This document shows positions 22,815 through 34,373 of a stretch of DNA of 64,000 bases, in pieces; position 1 is the stretch's first letter; every line of letters begins with the position of its first letter. Location of the stretch: NCBI GenBank assembly GCA_022818135.1, contig JAFMSR010000019.1, positions 2,313,461 to 2,377,460 on the forward strand. Reading direction: 5' to 3'. Origin of the DNA: Saxidomus purpurata. Lineage: Eukaryota; Mollusca; Bivalvia; Venerida; Veneridae. The position numbers and the translations under genes are program-made. The notes under the pieces were generated by a model, which was not told where the DNA came from, searched no databases, and was given only the letters and a program-made list of their open reading frames with translations.

Positions 22815-23830
22815 TGACTTTGAAGTGTCCCCATCAGAACTTTATAACACCAATGACATATTACGTTTAACTTAACGATTGTGTCTCGATCAGAACGTTA
22901 TAACACCAATGACATGCAATTTTCATGATCGTTTTTCCATCAGAACGTAACAACACCAAAAACAAATAATGTTCATAATTGTGTTTACATCAGAACGTAA
23001 TACACTAATTACATGTAATGTTCATGATTGTTTTTCAATTAAAACGTAATGACACCAATAACATGTAATGTTCATGATTGTGTCCCAATCAGAACGTAAT
23101 ATCACCGACAACATGTCACTTTAATGAATGTGTTTCCATCAGAACGTGATTTCACCGATAGCAGGTCACGTTCAGGACTGTGTCTTTAAAAGAACGCGAC
23201 AGCACCTATGACATGTAACGATCATGATTGTGTTTCCATCAGAACGTGATGTCACATACATTATGTCACGTTTAATACTGTGTATCCATCAGAATGTGAT
23301 ATCACTGATAACATGTTATGTTCATGATTTTGTTTTCACCAAAATATAATAACGAAGATTGCATGTCATGATCATGATATTGTTTCCATCAGAATGCGAT
23401 AACAAAGATAATATGTCATGTTCATGATTTTGTCTTCACCAGAAAATGATAACGAAGATTACAGTCGTGTTCATGATTTTATTTCCATCAGAATATGATA
23501 ACAGCGATAACATATCATGTTCATGATTTTGCTTCCACCACAATATGATAACAAAGATTACATGTCATGTTCATTATTTTGTTTCCATCGGAATGTGATT
23601 AGAACGACTACATGTCATGTTCATGATTTTGTTTTCACCAGAACGTGATTAGGACGATAACATATCATGTTCATGCTTTCGGTTTCACTAGAATATGATA
23701 ACGAAGATTACATGTCATGTTCATGATTTCGTTGTCACTAGAATATGATAACGAAGATTACATGTCATGTTCATGATTTTGTTTCCATCAGAATGTGACA
23801 ACAACGATAACATGCCATGTTCATGACTTT
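22815..23830. repeat. 50-bp tandem array, about 20 copies
   Basis: The unit is close to 'tgtttccatcagaatgtgat' plus 'aac..cgataacatgtcatg' plus 'ttcatgatt', with a clear 50-base period (for example 'ccatcagaa' at 23,136, 23,236, 23,286). The copies are diverged. The array lies just beyond the 3' end of gene B and stops near where similarity to the 3' flank of gene A begins (about 23,900). Confidence 0.85.
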
Positions 23831-24345
23831 ACTAACCATGAATTTGGAAGGATAATATAGGTTATGTTATGCTGTGTACACTTTTCCGATATGTAGTATA
23901 TCATCCAGATAATAGTTGAATATTAATGTGTTCAAACAATCATCTTCGTTTATCCAACACATACAAAACAACGACATATAGAAGATATACCTAAGACGTA
24001 TACCTAAGACATCATTCCTTACTATATACATGTACATGTCCTAAGTGTCATAATTAAACGTTAAAACTGGCTTCAATGTATATGTCAAGCTGTAAATGCC
24101 AATACAAAACTTAATACATGTGTATCTTATTTCAATAATTCCCCACATATTTACAACAAGTGTGAGGATTTACTATTTTTTGAAGATTCTATCCATTGTG
24201 TTCCTAAGACTGAAGTTTGTGTTTTTAATATAAATACTGATTAGTTGCACCGCAATTTTGTCACAATACTTTACGGAACAAAATGAATTGAACTTTCAAC
24301 TAAGAATCAGCGTTATCAAGAAGGACGATGTTGACCATCAAAACA

Positions 24346-24617
24346 TTATAATGCTCGCCGAAACATCATCTTTGAAGTTTTCAGAGACAAGTAGTTCTTT
24401 TCAAGTGGGTAGTAAATCATGCCTGCAGTGATATGATAGTACGAGTGTTTTCCGGGAACGGCGTAATGTCCGTTTAAGTTAGTTCCTCCACAGTTTTCAT
24501 ACCACCAAGCGCCATGCATATCCTCGGCACAGTTGTGACTCTCTAACGTTTCCGCATCGTGATCATAAGTTGAAAATCGACAACCTTTGTTTAGCTTAAG
24601 TCCCAAATACCTGTATT
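24346..24617 (-). CDS. Gene B, terminal FReD exon (stop TAA)
   Basis: Last coding exon of gene B, 272 nt, acceptor ggtttcag|AATACAGG (AG at 24,619-24,618), phase-1 entry. It encodes YRYLGLKLNKGCRFSTYDHD, then CAEDMHGAWWYENC, NLNGHYAVPG and an end reading SLKTSKMMFRRAL. It is closest to the proximal terminal exon of gene A (7,087-7,358). Gene B has only this one full terminal exon; the second copy seen in gene A is absent here. Confidence 0.85.
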
Positions 24618-25129
24618 CTGAAACCATTTAAATATTTAGGCGTATTACTAACCCTTAAATTTGTGGTATGATTTCTTTGCAAAGTAGTAATAAAAAGGTA
24701 CAAAAAAGTAAAGTATCTGCTTATAAGATGAAGATGAAAGCACTGAGAGTGATTGCCGAAGAACATTATTATGTAGTTTATTCCTAAGTAAACATGTAAT
24801 ACTCCTTAAAATTCAAGACTTTTTTAAAGTGATGTTAAATTCTCATTGAAAATTGACACAAAGATGGTTAACAACATGAGGTGGACTGCTAGCTTGCAAC
24901 CCACATCATTGGTGTTTATACTCCCTGAATGAAACTTCCCCTATTTTTAGCCTTATACAATACTTGCAAATGCATTACTAATCAAACTCCACAAAAAAAA
25001 CCGTTCGTCATAATGCATTTCACACATTATTAATACAATTGTGAGCTAGAGATTTGATTCTTTTGATGATTTGATGATTTTTTCAATTGTGTCCCTTCAG
25101 AATGAAATGTGTTTTTTGTTTCGAATTTT

Positions 25130-25257
25130 AATGTCCTAATAAGTAGCATTGCAATTTTGTCACTATACTTTACGGAACAAAATTAATTGAACTTTCAACT
25201 AAGAATCAGCGTTATCAAGACAATGTTGACCTTCGAAACACTATATCTCGCCGAAAC
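25130..25257 (-). pseudogene. Truncated terminal-exon copy in gene B
   Basis: Matches 7,865-8,010: the 3' flank and final codons of a terminal FReD exon, broken at 'ctcgccgaaacaaaagggg'. It lies in the last intron of gene B and shares its breakpoint with the gene A scar, so it was present in the common ancestor of the two genes. Confidence 0.65.
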
Positions 25258-25697
25258 AAAAGGGGAGATTAAAAGTGACTGCAAAAATATTATTAGGGTG
25301 AACAATGAAAGCAGTATTCCTTCACATTGTTTGGTCTGTTCAGAATAGCTAATTAAAGAAACGTATTTATGATTAACAACGGGTGTAGGACCCAAAAATG
25401 AGAAATTGGTCTCACATGTGAAATGATTTTACATTACATGTAAACACTGTACGACTAGTTTTTACATTTGTCGAAGGTTTAACAAATAGGATAAAACTAT
25501 TTCACATTTGAGCTAGGGTTAGGGTCTCACATGTGTCAAACGATTTGCATTACAGGAAGAAATTATTTTACGCTTTGGGTCCTACAATCGGGATAAAATG
25601 TTAAAAACAAACACATTTTTTCAACAGACATTCCTTTGGAAACAGTGACATTGTGATAATATTCTATCGTCAAAACGCATTAAAACGAAAAATATAC

Positions 25698-25859
25698 CCA
25701 TGTTGCTTTCGACATTTTCGAAGTTTATGGTATAATCTGGACTCTCAGCGAGTGTAAAATTCTGAAATGTTTCGAATCCTTTAGTGTTATCAGCAGATGA
25801 CACATCAATTCTTAGCTCCGTCGTGTCCAGGGAAACCAGTTCTCTAATTAATCGGAGAC
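25698..25859 (-). CDS. Gene B, third FReD exon
   Basis: 162-nt exon, acceptor AG at 25,861-25,860, donor ATGG|gtatat (GT at 25,697-25,696), phases 1 and 1. It encodes GLRLIRELVSLDTTELRIDV, then SADNTKGFETFQNFTLAESP and YTINFENVESNM. Compared with gene A there are a few replacements (K to R, L to S, TV to KG, K to T, G to V) and no lesion. Confidence 0.85.
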
Positions 25860-26279
25860 CTAAATTTAAACAGAACATAAACATGAAGCATTAAATTCAG
25901 GTTGAATATAAAATACGTGAGTTACATGATCGGTTTACACTATCAAACACAACAGACTGACACACAGAAAAATTGAGAGATCCAACACTGAAAGAAAGTA
26001 GCATATAAGGTACCCATTGCAGTTTAAATATCAATCGTATAAAATCAACACTCTTTCAAAGGTCAGCAAGTAATGGTCAACAAATGTATATTTTAAGCGC
26101 ATCAAAAAGATCCGGATGACATTAAATTGCAATGATATTCTTTCCATCCTTAATTTAACACACAGTCACTCACTGGTCGAATTTGAGTTATCAATTTCAA
26201 AGTATCCGAGCGACAACTATCTAAAGTTGTAATATATAGAGTGCTGTCAATTATACCATCAATTGAAACTGATGTACCG

Positions 26280-26560
26280 ACTCCATCAAAATGCAAACAT
26301 CCCCAAAACACGTCCCTCACCATCGAAGTTCTTTCAATGTCACCATAGTAACCTACACCCTTAGTCCTTCATACACACATACACTTTCTTGTTCTTACTG
26401 ATCACAATCGAAGTTTCGTCACTGAACATAACATTTATCCACTTTCTATCACCTGTCCGTCCAAATTTTTCGCAGCAAACTTTAATCTTTCTTTCTCTAT
26501 TCAAGTTTAAAATGGTGGTTACTTTCGAAAATCGTCTCTGTTTAAACACTTCCTCAAATA
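26280..26560 (-). pseudogene. Tc1/mariner-type transposase relic in an intron of gene B
   Basis: Orthologous in position to the relic at 9,000-9,310. The minus strand reads RFSKVTTILNLNRERKIKV, KFGRTGDRKWINVMFSDETS and IVISKNKKVYVCMKD, the region around the second catalytic Asp of Tc1-like transposases. Upstream and downstream parts are frame-broken. It is useful only as an age marker for the duplication. Confidence 0.7.
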
Positions 26561-27135
26561 ATTATCTACTTCCAACTGACGAGTGTCCTGATTGATAAAT
26601 ATTGATTTTACTGTTTAACGACAGATCCATATCTTAAGTGTTTACCTTCTTTTCCATTTCACCAAACGAAAAAGTTGCCTCTCGTCCCTGTCATAAGTCT
26701 TTAACTAATAGTATCTTTTCACTTTAGACTGTTTAAACGATGTAACAAATATGAAATGGTACGCCGAAGTTTATAGTTATTTCACTTTTTGTCCCGTGAT
26801 GTTGTCTCAAAGAAGAAGACAAGATATCAAGTCATTTCTGTCGGGTTGCTTCTCATAGCGCGCGCTGTTGCTGTACAGTCTAACCTGAGCTAACGGCCCC
26901 TTTTGAATAAAGGTCAATCGATGAATAAAGGCAAGTCTATCAGAATCCGATATTGATAGAAAAGAACAATTTGACCAACGAGTAAAGGTCACCTGTCATC
27001 AAAGGCCACATTTTGACTTCCAAAAGGATGAACTTTGTTCACATGTTTGACTGTATTTGCAATGTTAAGAACAAATTGTTACATTTTAGATTTCATTCTA
27101 ATTTGTGTGAAAATCTTACAAGACTTACTACGTAC

Positions 27136-27232
27136 CAAGCCAAAATTCCCCATCTTGACTTCCGAATCCGTTTTCATACTCTGAAAAATTTCTGTAGAAA
27201 TCAACGGACCCATCGTAACGGTATTGAAACAA
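27136..27232 (-). CDS. Gene B, second FReD exon
   Basis: 97 nt, acceptor ctttcag|TTGTTTC (AG at 27,234-27,233), donor GGCTTG|gtacgt (GT at 27,135-27,134). It encodes [15 protein letters not shown] and [18 protein letters not shown]; only one residue (L to Q) differs from gene A, the strongest protein conservation among the paired exons. Confidence 0.9.
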
Positions 27233-27900
27233 CTGAAAGAAAACTAAGAGTATATAACGTTCGATGCGTCAAACGTACAAATATTTTTTGAAATATTAAT
27301 TAGCCAAAATAGAGAAACCTATGGCTTTAGACATGTTGTAGATTTGATAATGTTGCATGACTTTTGAATTTAAAATTCGCAAATATAAAATAAATTTTCG
27401 ACAATATTTTGACTTTGCAAAAGGGAAATTTCGTGACTATATATATTTAGCAAGCATGTTTTGATTAGACATGAAACATGTACAACATCAAACTACACAT
27501 ATGTAGATGTAGAACACAATTAGATGTGGAAGGTTTTCGGTACAATTTAAGGCGAAAGATTTTGAACAATAGCTTTTTTCAATTTTTTCAAAGAAAGCTT
27601 TGAGTCAACGTCCATCGATACTAAAGAAAATCAAAACAGGAATCTTTGTAGAGAATCAGCTATAGGTTAATCTAAAAGAAGGCAAAGGGCCTTTTTTGCC
27701 TTAATTGTAAAATGGTAAGTAAATAAACACACTTTAATTGTACATGTAATGCTTATAGTCGTGAGGAAAAAGACACTTAACACAATCAGAGCTTCTGCCT
27801 TACTTTTAAGGTTGAATGTTGAAGTTCATTCCTAACATTTGCTTTTAATAAATTTGCCGAAACTGTAAGTTAGAGATAAATAAAACGTATTCGCCGATAC

Positions 27901-28034
27901 CGTCCATCCTCCTCCACTTGTGGTCATATCACAATACATTTGTCTTTGTTGTCGACTTTTCCATGTTGTAATGGAATAAATACCGTCGATTGTTATACCA
28001 CCTTCGTTTAAGAGGTCAAGACAGTCGTTTAACT
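27901..28034 (-). CDS. Gene B, first FReD exon
   Basis: 134 nt, acceptor ttttttag|AGTTAAACG (AG at 28,036-28,035), donor TGGACG|gtatcg (GT at 27,900-27,899). It encodes [20 protein letters not shown] and the [13 protein letters not shown] signature. Phase-1 entry joins directly to the phase-1 donor of the TM exon at 33,562, giving a frame-true junction SE-E-LNDC without any CCP exon. Confidence 0.9.
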
Positions 28035-28669
28035 CTAAAAAAGATTACGTTAACGTTAAAGCATTAAGACATATCAGATAAATTTTGACACTGTTGTACA
28101 TTAATGTATGTATCACTTTCATATAATATGTAGCCCACTATCCCATTTTGAAACATGCTTACGCAGACAATCTCTATTTTGTCTGTTACGGGTAAACAGC
28201 AAAGAAATATTAATTTCAATACTCCAATATCAGATTAAATATTGCTACAAAGAACCCGCCAATCCCTGACCTATATGTTTATGCATTTATGTTTTACATA
28301 TTTATAAAAGAACCCATTAATACATAAACATTTTTCAGAAATAATAAGTTATTTTGTTCATTTGCTCAGCACTTGCACAGAGCAAAAAGCATCACTTGTG
28401 TAAAATATATTACACAAATATATACACACAAATTCAATAGCTAACTCCATTTTAAGATTTTACATAGCGCACCTTATTAATAATACTAGTAATAAAGTCA
28501 CCTTTTGCATATTCATTGCCTAATTTGTTACCATGACTATCAATTAATATAAAACACGTAATAAACTGTATAAAATGTCGCCGGTAGCAGTGGATATGTC
28601 ATTCCATGATTACGCAACAGAAAAAAGAGAAAAAAAAGGTTAGGTAAAGATCTTTTAGAGTCGGTCCCG

Positions 28670-29480
28670 TAACTTAAACCCCCAACTGCGATATAAAAAC
28701 CAGCAGATGGCGCTGGGGCAGGTTTCTATATAAAATGTACATGGTTAACATCAGAGAACCCTTTTTTAAAACCCTCAAAGAACTACAGAAGTAAAACATT
28801 TCAAAATTTGCAGAAGTGTATTTTGTAATATTCTATTTCTATTGGTGCATTTAGTTTTTTCAATAAAAGTCAAAGAAGTATTCTTTCCAAAAATGTTTAA
28901 ACCCAACTGTCAAAAATTTGAATTTCCCCGGAGGAGCTTAGAGGTCATAACCCTAAATAGAGAGAATTGTAAACATTACTAGCACGTGGTTTTGTTTATC
29001 ATCCACAAGGCATTCTGTAGCAGACGAGAATTCATGTAAAAGAGATTTACAATCACTACCTCTAGTTAGAAATTTAGTTGTAATCACCTTTTTGTTATGA
29101 AACTGATTTATAATAATAATAATGATAATTCGTCAAGTTAGTGAACAAACGTTTTATCTGATACATAACCAGTATACTACCCAATCCTTTGTTAAATTGT
29201 CAGGATAATTACATACTTCTTTTTCTCACCACATGCATTATTTTCTGAAGCTAATTTTTCAAGGCAACAAAATAAATGCCATTTATAAAGTGCACAAAGT
29301 TTATCATTGAAATGTGTATTGTTTTGATAGTCCTCCTTAATTGCCTATATTATCTTAACCCTGTTGATAATTGAAATTAATTGATTTGGTGATAGAAATA
29401 GGCCTGCACAAATTTCCACAAATTTTTCATTTTGTGCCTTGTCACTGTGTTTAACATAAGTCTTACACTATCTTTCGGAT
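28670..29480. other. Unique intron DNA replacing the CCP region in gene B
   Basis: Similarity to gene A ends near 'ttagagtcggtcccgtaa' (about 28,670), where in gene A the CCP exon follows 150 bp later. From here to the Mutator-like element the sequence is unmatched in the window, AT-rich and without recognisable coding sequence. Confidence 0.5.
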
Positions 29481-30303
29481 TTAAGGTAAGTCGCGGGGTT
29501 GCCTCTGAAAAATGGTCGTTTTTTTAAATCTCGACGCAAAGTTTAGAAATCGTGCATGCCTGTGGTATGAGGTACTGGCTTTCCCGGAAAAGATGTTTTG
29601 AAATTATCTGTAAACGATAAGCACGGAAAAAGCGCCACCTAGCGGAGGTGTATTTTTGAAAGATTTTCGTCATTTCACGGACATAAGTCCGTCAATAATA
29701 TTTTTACAGCTATGGTTTTTCCACCAAATCAAAGCCGAATCAATCTGAGTTCCATGCATACAAAATTATTTAAAGATATCCACATTGAATACCTAAAATA
29801 ACGTAATGATCCGCGAATGGGAGGCAATTTTCAAAGTGAAAATGACCCCAAAGCGGACGCATTAAGGGCAAATTGCGAGAAATCGGCTCGAGAGAATTTT
29901 TTTTTAAAACCGTAACGGATCCTTTAAATAAATATAAACATTTTTTTGAAATAAAAAAGGGGTGTCACCGACTTTGTTTTCAGGCCATCTAAACTTTTCT
30001 GAAGCACGACGGGGGTGCGTTAATGACGGTTTTTTATGCGGCGTCACGGTGTATTACTGACGTCGGTCTTTTGAAGTGAAACGTTTTCGTTTAGATGCGC
30101 AACATGTTCATTAGGGCAACTCTTGTACTCGATATTTCAGTCTTAATAAGCGGGAAAATGTACATTCTGACATTACTGACGTCATTTAGTCGTATATGTT
30201 ATGATAAGTAAGATGGCTGAATTTAGAAAAAAGGGCGATTTGCAAGCGCAAAAAAATCGACCAATATAGAAATATATGCAAAAGTAACACTGCAATTATA
30301 ATT

Positions 30304-30607
30304 GGACCCGCAGGCGATGCAGGTCGTGCAGAGTCTGAAGGAAATGAAACGGGATCGTGGCTTTTAGGGAGAAGACTTGTTGAGCTTCAAGTGCTGGGAA
30401 AAGGACTGGAGGCCTGTGTCAACTGTGTGAACAGTTTACATTTAAAAGATATCATACGCGAGACCCTGCAAGGACTTGGGTCCATATTGCATATAAAATG
30501 CAGAAACTGTCTCATGGAGAATATTGTACCAACCGGTAAAAGGCATGCTGGACCGGACGGCAATGGTCTGGCCAGAATATTTGATGTGAACACTAAACTT
30601 GCAGCAG
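30304..30607 (+). pseudogene. Mutator-like transposase N-terminal domain, fragment
   Basis: The frame reads GSWLLGRRLVELQVLGKGLE, then ACVNCVNSLHLKD, ETLQGLGSILHIKCRNC, and ends RIFDVNTKLAAG. This is the characteristic start of the Mutator-like domain widespread in invertebrate MULEs: a GRR.VEL motif, two CxxC pairs and FDVNTK.A. The frame then meets a possible donor (GCAGCAG|gtgaga, GT at 30,608-30,609). An ATG at 30,213 begins MAEFRKKGDL in a different frame, so the 5' end has probably suffered a frameshift. Full-length relatives have several hundred residues more, including the DDE core, which is not found here. Confidence 0.65.
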
Positions 30608-31630
30608 GTGAGACTTAAAAATCAGACAAGATAATTATTTATTAGCATAATCGCGAAACATTTTTATTGATGTAAAACAAATGTTAGTGTTAAATCAAAC
30701 TAGCCGCTCACAGTGTATATGTAGTCATTTGGTTTCCATATCGGGTGAAGAGGAAGTTGCTCATTTTTCAGCGTTACGCGTAAAATGCACGCACTGTACG
30801 TATTTTGGCGTCCATGCATTGGATATTAAAAAAAATGTTTCCACACTTGTTTATCTGTTAGTCAAACTTCCCGTAGGATAGATGTGATATATTTCACTGA
30901 ATTTTAGACAATGGCAAGCCTGCCTTTCAGTATACATGTCTGTCTGTATTTCTGATAGTGAATACATTGAGATAACGTGCACTAAACCTTTATCCCTCAA
31001 CCGATGTATGCTGCTGATGATGATAAACTATTCTTTCTTGCTTTGATATTTAAGGTAATACACGCGTAATACTGAATGTTCCAAATTCCAAAAATAAGAA
31101 TATATTTATGTAAAGTGTCTGATGAGATGTCTTATTTCTGAATTTTGAATAACTTTCACCGTCCGAAATTTTTTTATATGTATTTTAGTTCTCTAGGTCT
31201 CGAGCTCTAAAGTCAACATAATCACGGAAGACCCTAGTGGTAGTAAACAATACTCTATATCTGGAGTTCAGTAGCTTAAATGTGCAATGTAGTTATAGTA
31301 AAAAAGAAGTAACTGTAAAAATAAAAGATTTGTGAATTCTGAACCGGTTATTCTCTTAGCTATATGAACCTTTAATAATATAAAATAGGAGTTATGGCCA
31401 CTTTATGTCCGTCTATCTATCCTGAAAATAGTGATAACGTTCTGACTGTTGGTCATTCCTGTTACAGATGCAACTGTACTGCTGATTTCACAGAGTTTGT
31501 ACACATGTATATATACGCACAAGTTGCGCGTATCAAATTCGCATACATTGACTTTAACGCCCGTTTCAACAGGATAACCTTACCTTCATTCCTATAAAAA
31601 ACGAACTATTTAGATTCTCTTTCTCTGTAG

Positions 31631-31839
31631 GAAACGGTCAACAGATATTATCAGTAGCGGGACTTGAACCTGAGGTAACAATGATTTCATATCAACGATT
31701 TTGGTCACTTGATCGTGGAAGCGGTGTCAGGCAGAAGTCATATGGACACATGACATGTGCAACACAAAATCCTGACTGTTTTGCTGTGAATGATCTGTTT
31801 CCACGTTCTTATTTAAATGTGCAACGGAAATTTATCTAA
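31631..31839 (+). CDS. Possible second exon inside the Mutator-like element
   Basis: After the acceptor-like tctctgtag| at 31,622-31,630 a frame in the phase left by the 30,607 donor runs 69 codons to TAA, including VAGLEPEVTMISYQRFWSLD and SYGHMTCATQNPDC. I do not recognise it as transposase. It could be a remnant, a captured host fragment or chance; the phase match is the only support. Confidence 0.25.
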
Positions 31840-33561
31840 ATGTCCTATCAAAACTGATTTTTTTCTTATGGAAAATAACACCAGTAAGTTGTTCTTATAA
31901 ATTAAGTCGTTGCGCATCTAAACGAAAACGTTTCACTTCAAGAGACCGACGTCAGTAATACACCGTGACGCCGCATAAAAAACCGTCATTAACGCACCCC
32001 CGTCGTGCTTCAGAAAAGTTTAGATGTCCTGAAAACAAAGTCGGTGACACCCCTTTTTTATTTCAAAAAAATGTTTATATTTATTTAAAGGATCCGTTAC
32101 GGTTTTAAAAAAAAATTCTCTCGAGCCGATTTCTCGCAATTTGCCCTTAATGCGTCCGCTTTGGGGGTCATTTTCACTTTGAAAATTGCCTCCCATTCGC
32201 GGATCATTACGTTATTTTAGGTATTCAATGTGGATATCTTTAAATAATTTTGTATGCATGGAACTCAGATTGATTCGGCTTTGATTTGGTGGAAAAACCA
32301 TAGCTGTAAAAATATTATTGACGGACTTATGTCCGTGAAATGACGAAAATCTTTCAAAAATACACCCTCCGCTAGGTGGCGCTTTTTCCGTGCTTATCGT
32401 TTACAGATAATTTCAAAACATCTTTTCCGGGAAAGCCAGTACCTCATACCACAGGCATGCACGATTTCTAAACTTTGCGTCGAGATTTAAAAAAACGACC
32501 ATTTTTCAGAGGCAACCCCGCGACTTACCTTAAGAAAATATCATGATATTAAAAAAGTCATGGATAGTGACAACAGTTAGCCTTGACAAATTCGAGTTGA
32601 AAAGTAACAGAGCTGTTGAAATTCTAACTGATTTGTAAAAAGGATTGCCAGTTTGTAAGAAACAGAAAAGTATAAATACTGTATGGACACTCGTTACGTC
32701 TTTCAACAATGCTCTATTACAGTTTGTAGACAAGAGATTCCATTTACAAAGTAAGGATTGACTTAGCATCACTAGACTGGAATGGAAACATAAATAGGGA
32801 CATTACATCTGAAAAAATTGTTAGCTATTAAAGAAATCCAGAAATGACATACAAAATACCAGTCCTTTTAAAAAAACAAAAACATTTCATTATAAAGAAA
32901 CAATTTGGAATAAATGGATTGAAAGCTTATAAAATGCAAAGCATGGCCGGTAAATGTTATGCTCTGCTCTACTGTAGTGTTTGTTTACTTCAGTTATATT
33001 TAGCACAGGTACAGCGTCCCTCTGCAAGAGTGATAGCTTGTTATCTGATAAACACGCCTAACAAATTCTCCCTACCAGGACAGGGATTTGTGTGGCTTTA
33101 AACATAGGAATATCAGTATGAAGATAATTAATAATGTGCGTATTACAACTTTGTGTCACTATGTTAAAAGTCATTTACACAGACACATGTTAATGGAGAA
33201 TCTTGTCAGGGCTTCATCTAAGAAAATCCTAGCTGGATGTTGATACATTGTAACAACTTCTCAGACAACAACAATATGAAACGTTATTCTGTATATTATA
33301 ACTTCGAGTCAGTACTCAAAGCTCTTTTTTAAATATAACTTCTAATATGAGTTTCCGTTTACGTAATGTAACATTTTAGTAATAATTATTTGTTTTACGT
33401 AGTCTTTCAATACATTGTTTAACATAGCAGCGAAGGTGTTAATCCGACGGGTATTGTTGTAAGAACTATGTTCCTTTTTGTCCTGTTTTTTTATATTTTA
33501 CTTTTGTTCAACGAAAGGTTTGGCATAAATGTTTACTTTAAACTGAAAAATAGTATCTTAC

Positions 33562-33916
33562 CTTCCGACTTAGAAAGCACGAATATATATACCATAACGA
33601 AAAGAGAAATAAGGAGTAAAATAGCAATGGCCACCAATAAACCAATACATATCCGCTTTGTAACAGATCTTGTAGTCTTGTTTCTGACGACTCTTTTGCA
33701 CACTTGTGTGTTGTTTTCGTCATCTTTGGGATCTGTTGGATTAATGTATATTGGAGTGACGTACATGGTAGGTTCCTCAAGCAAATCATATATTCCTGTA
33801 GTAGGAGAATCACAAATTCCAGGAGAATGGTATTCACCACCTCTAGATTCCAAATTAAACGCAACATTGTCATCCAGAACATTGTAAACTGCTATTTCGG
33901 AGCTAGTGTTTTCCAT
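33562..33916 (-). CDS. Gene B, exon 1: cytoplasmic tail and transmembrane segment
   Basis: First coding exon, 118 codons plus one base, start at the ATG of MENTSSEIAVYNVL (33,916). Tyrosine motifs YNVL, EYHSP, YDLL and YVTPIY lie in the first 60 residues, followed by basic KRVVRNK/TKRIC and a single membrane span (IGLLVAIAILLLISLFVMVY). Donor GGAAG|gtaaga (GT at 33,561-33,560) in phase 1. In this gene the next recognisable exon is the first FReD exon, 5.5 kb away at 28,034. The product would be a short 339-residue type II membrane protein with a FReD head close to the membrane, similar in layout to vertebrate FIBCD1. Confidence 0.75.
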
Positions 33917-34373
33917 GATTATCAACTTTTCAAAATGAACAATTTCATCAAGTCCATGAGAAGTGTTGATGTACTTATCATGTTTTTAGGGTTTGGCTTT
34001 CAAATATTCCTTGTTTGAATTACAAACCACCTAATATGAGTGGCAACTTTGAGCAGTATTGGTTGTTTATATATCTGTTGTGGTTTACATCAAATCTTCA
34101 GTTAAGTAGAAAAAAAATCAGGAAGAAACGCAACAATAGAATCGCTACTTTATTCAAGTTGAATATAAAGTATACCTTTTTAAGTAGAAGATCAAGAGAA
34201 TTGTGCATTTCGTGAAAGAGGTTAAATCTACTTTATTGGTAAAATATGCGAGTTACATTATACTCTGTCCAAATAGCTTAAATATATAACACTTTGAAAT
34301 TTCGGTTTAACGCTTAAATGTACATTAGGTTCTAGTACTTGACATTACATTATCTTGGTTACTTTTATCTAAA

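Larger units (their letters stand above)
29481..32532. mobile_element. Mutator-like DNA transposon with about 620-bp terminal inverted repeats
   Basis: Left arm 29,481-30,103 and right arm 31,909-32,532 are inverted copies that differ by only a few bases and small indels. The ends read TTAAGGTAAGTCGCGGGGTT inward. The 1.8 kb centre encodes a piece of a Mutator-type transposase domain on the plus strand. Long TIRs and this protein are typical of MULEs. I could not find the expected 9-bp target duplication. The element lies in the large first intron of gene B, and the similarity of its arms suggests recent arrival. Confidence 0.85.

Noticed and set aside
30681..30881. 66-codon frame in the Mutator-like element
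   Set aside because: Four cysteines give a zinc-finger look, but it begins inside the putative intron and matches no family I recognise.
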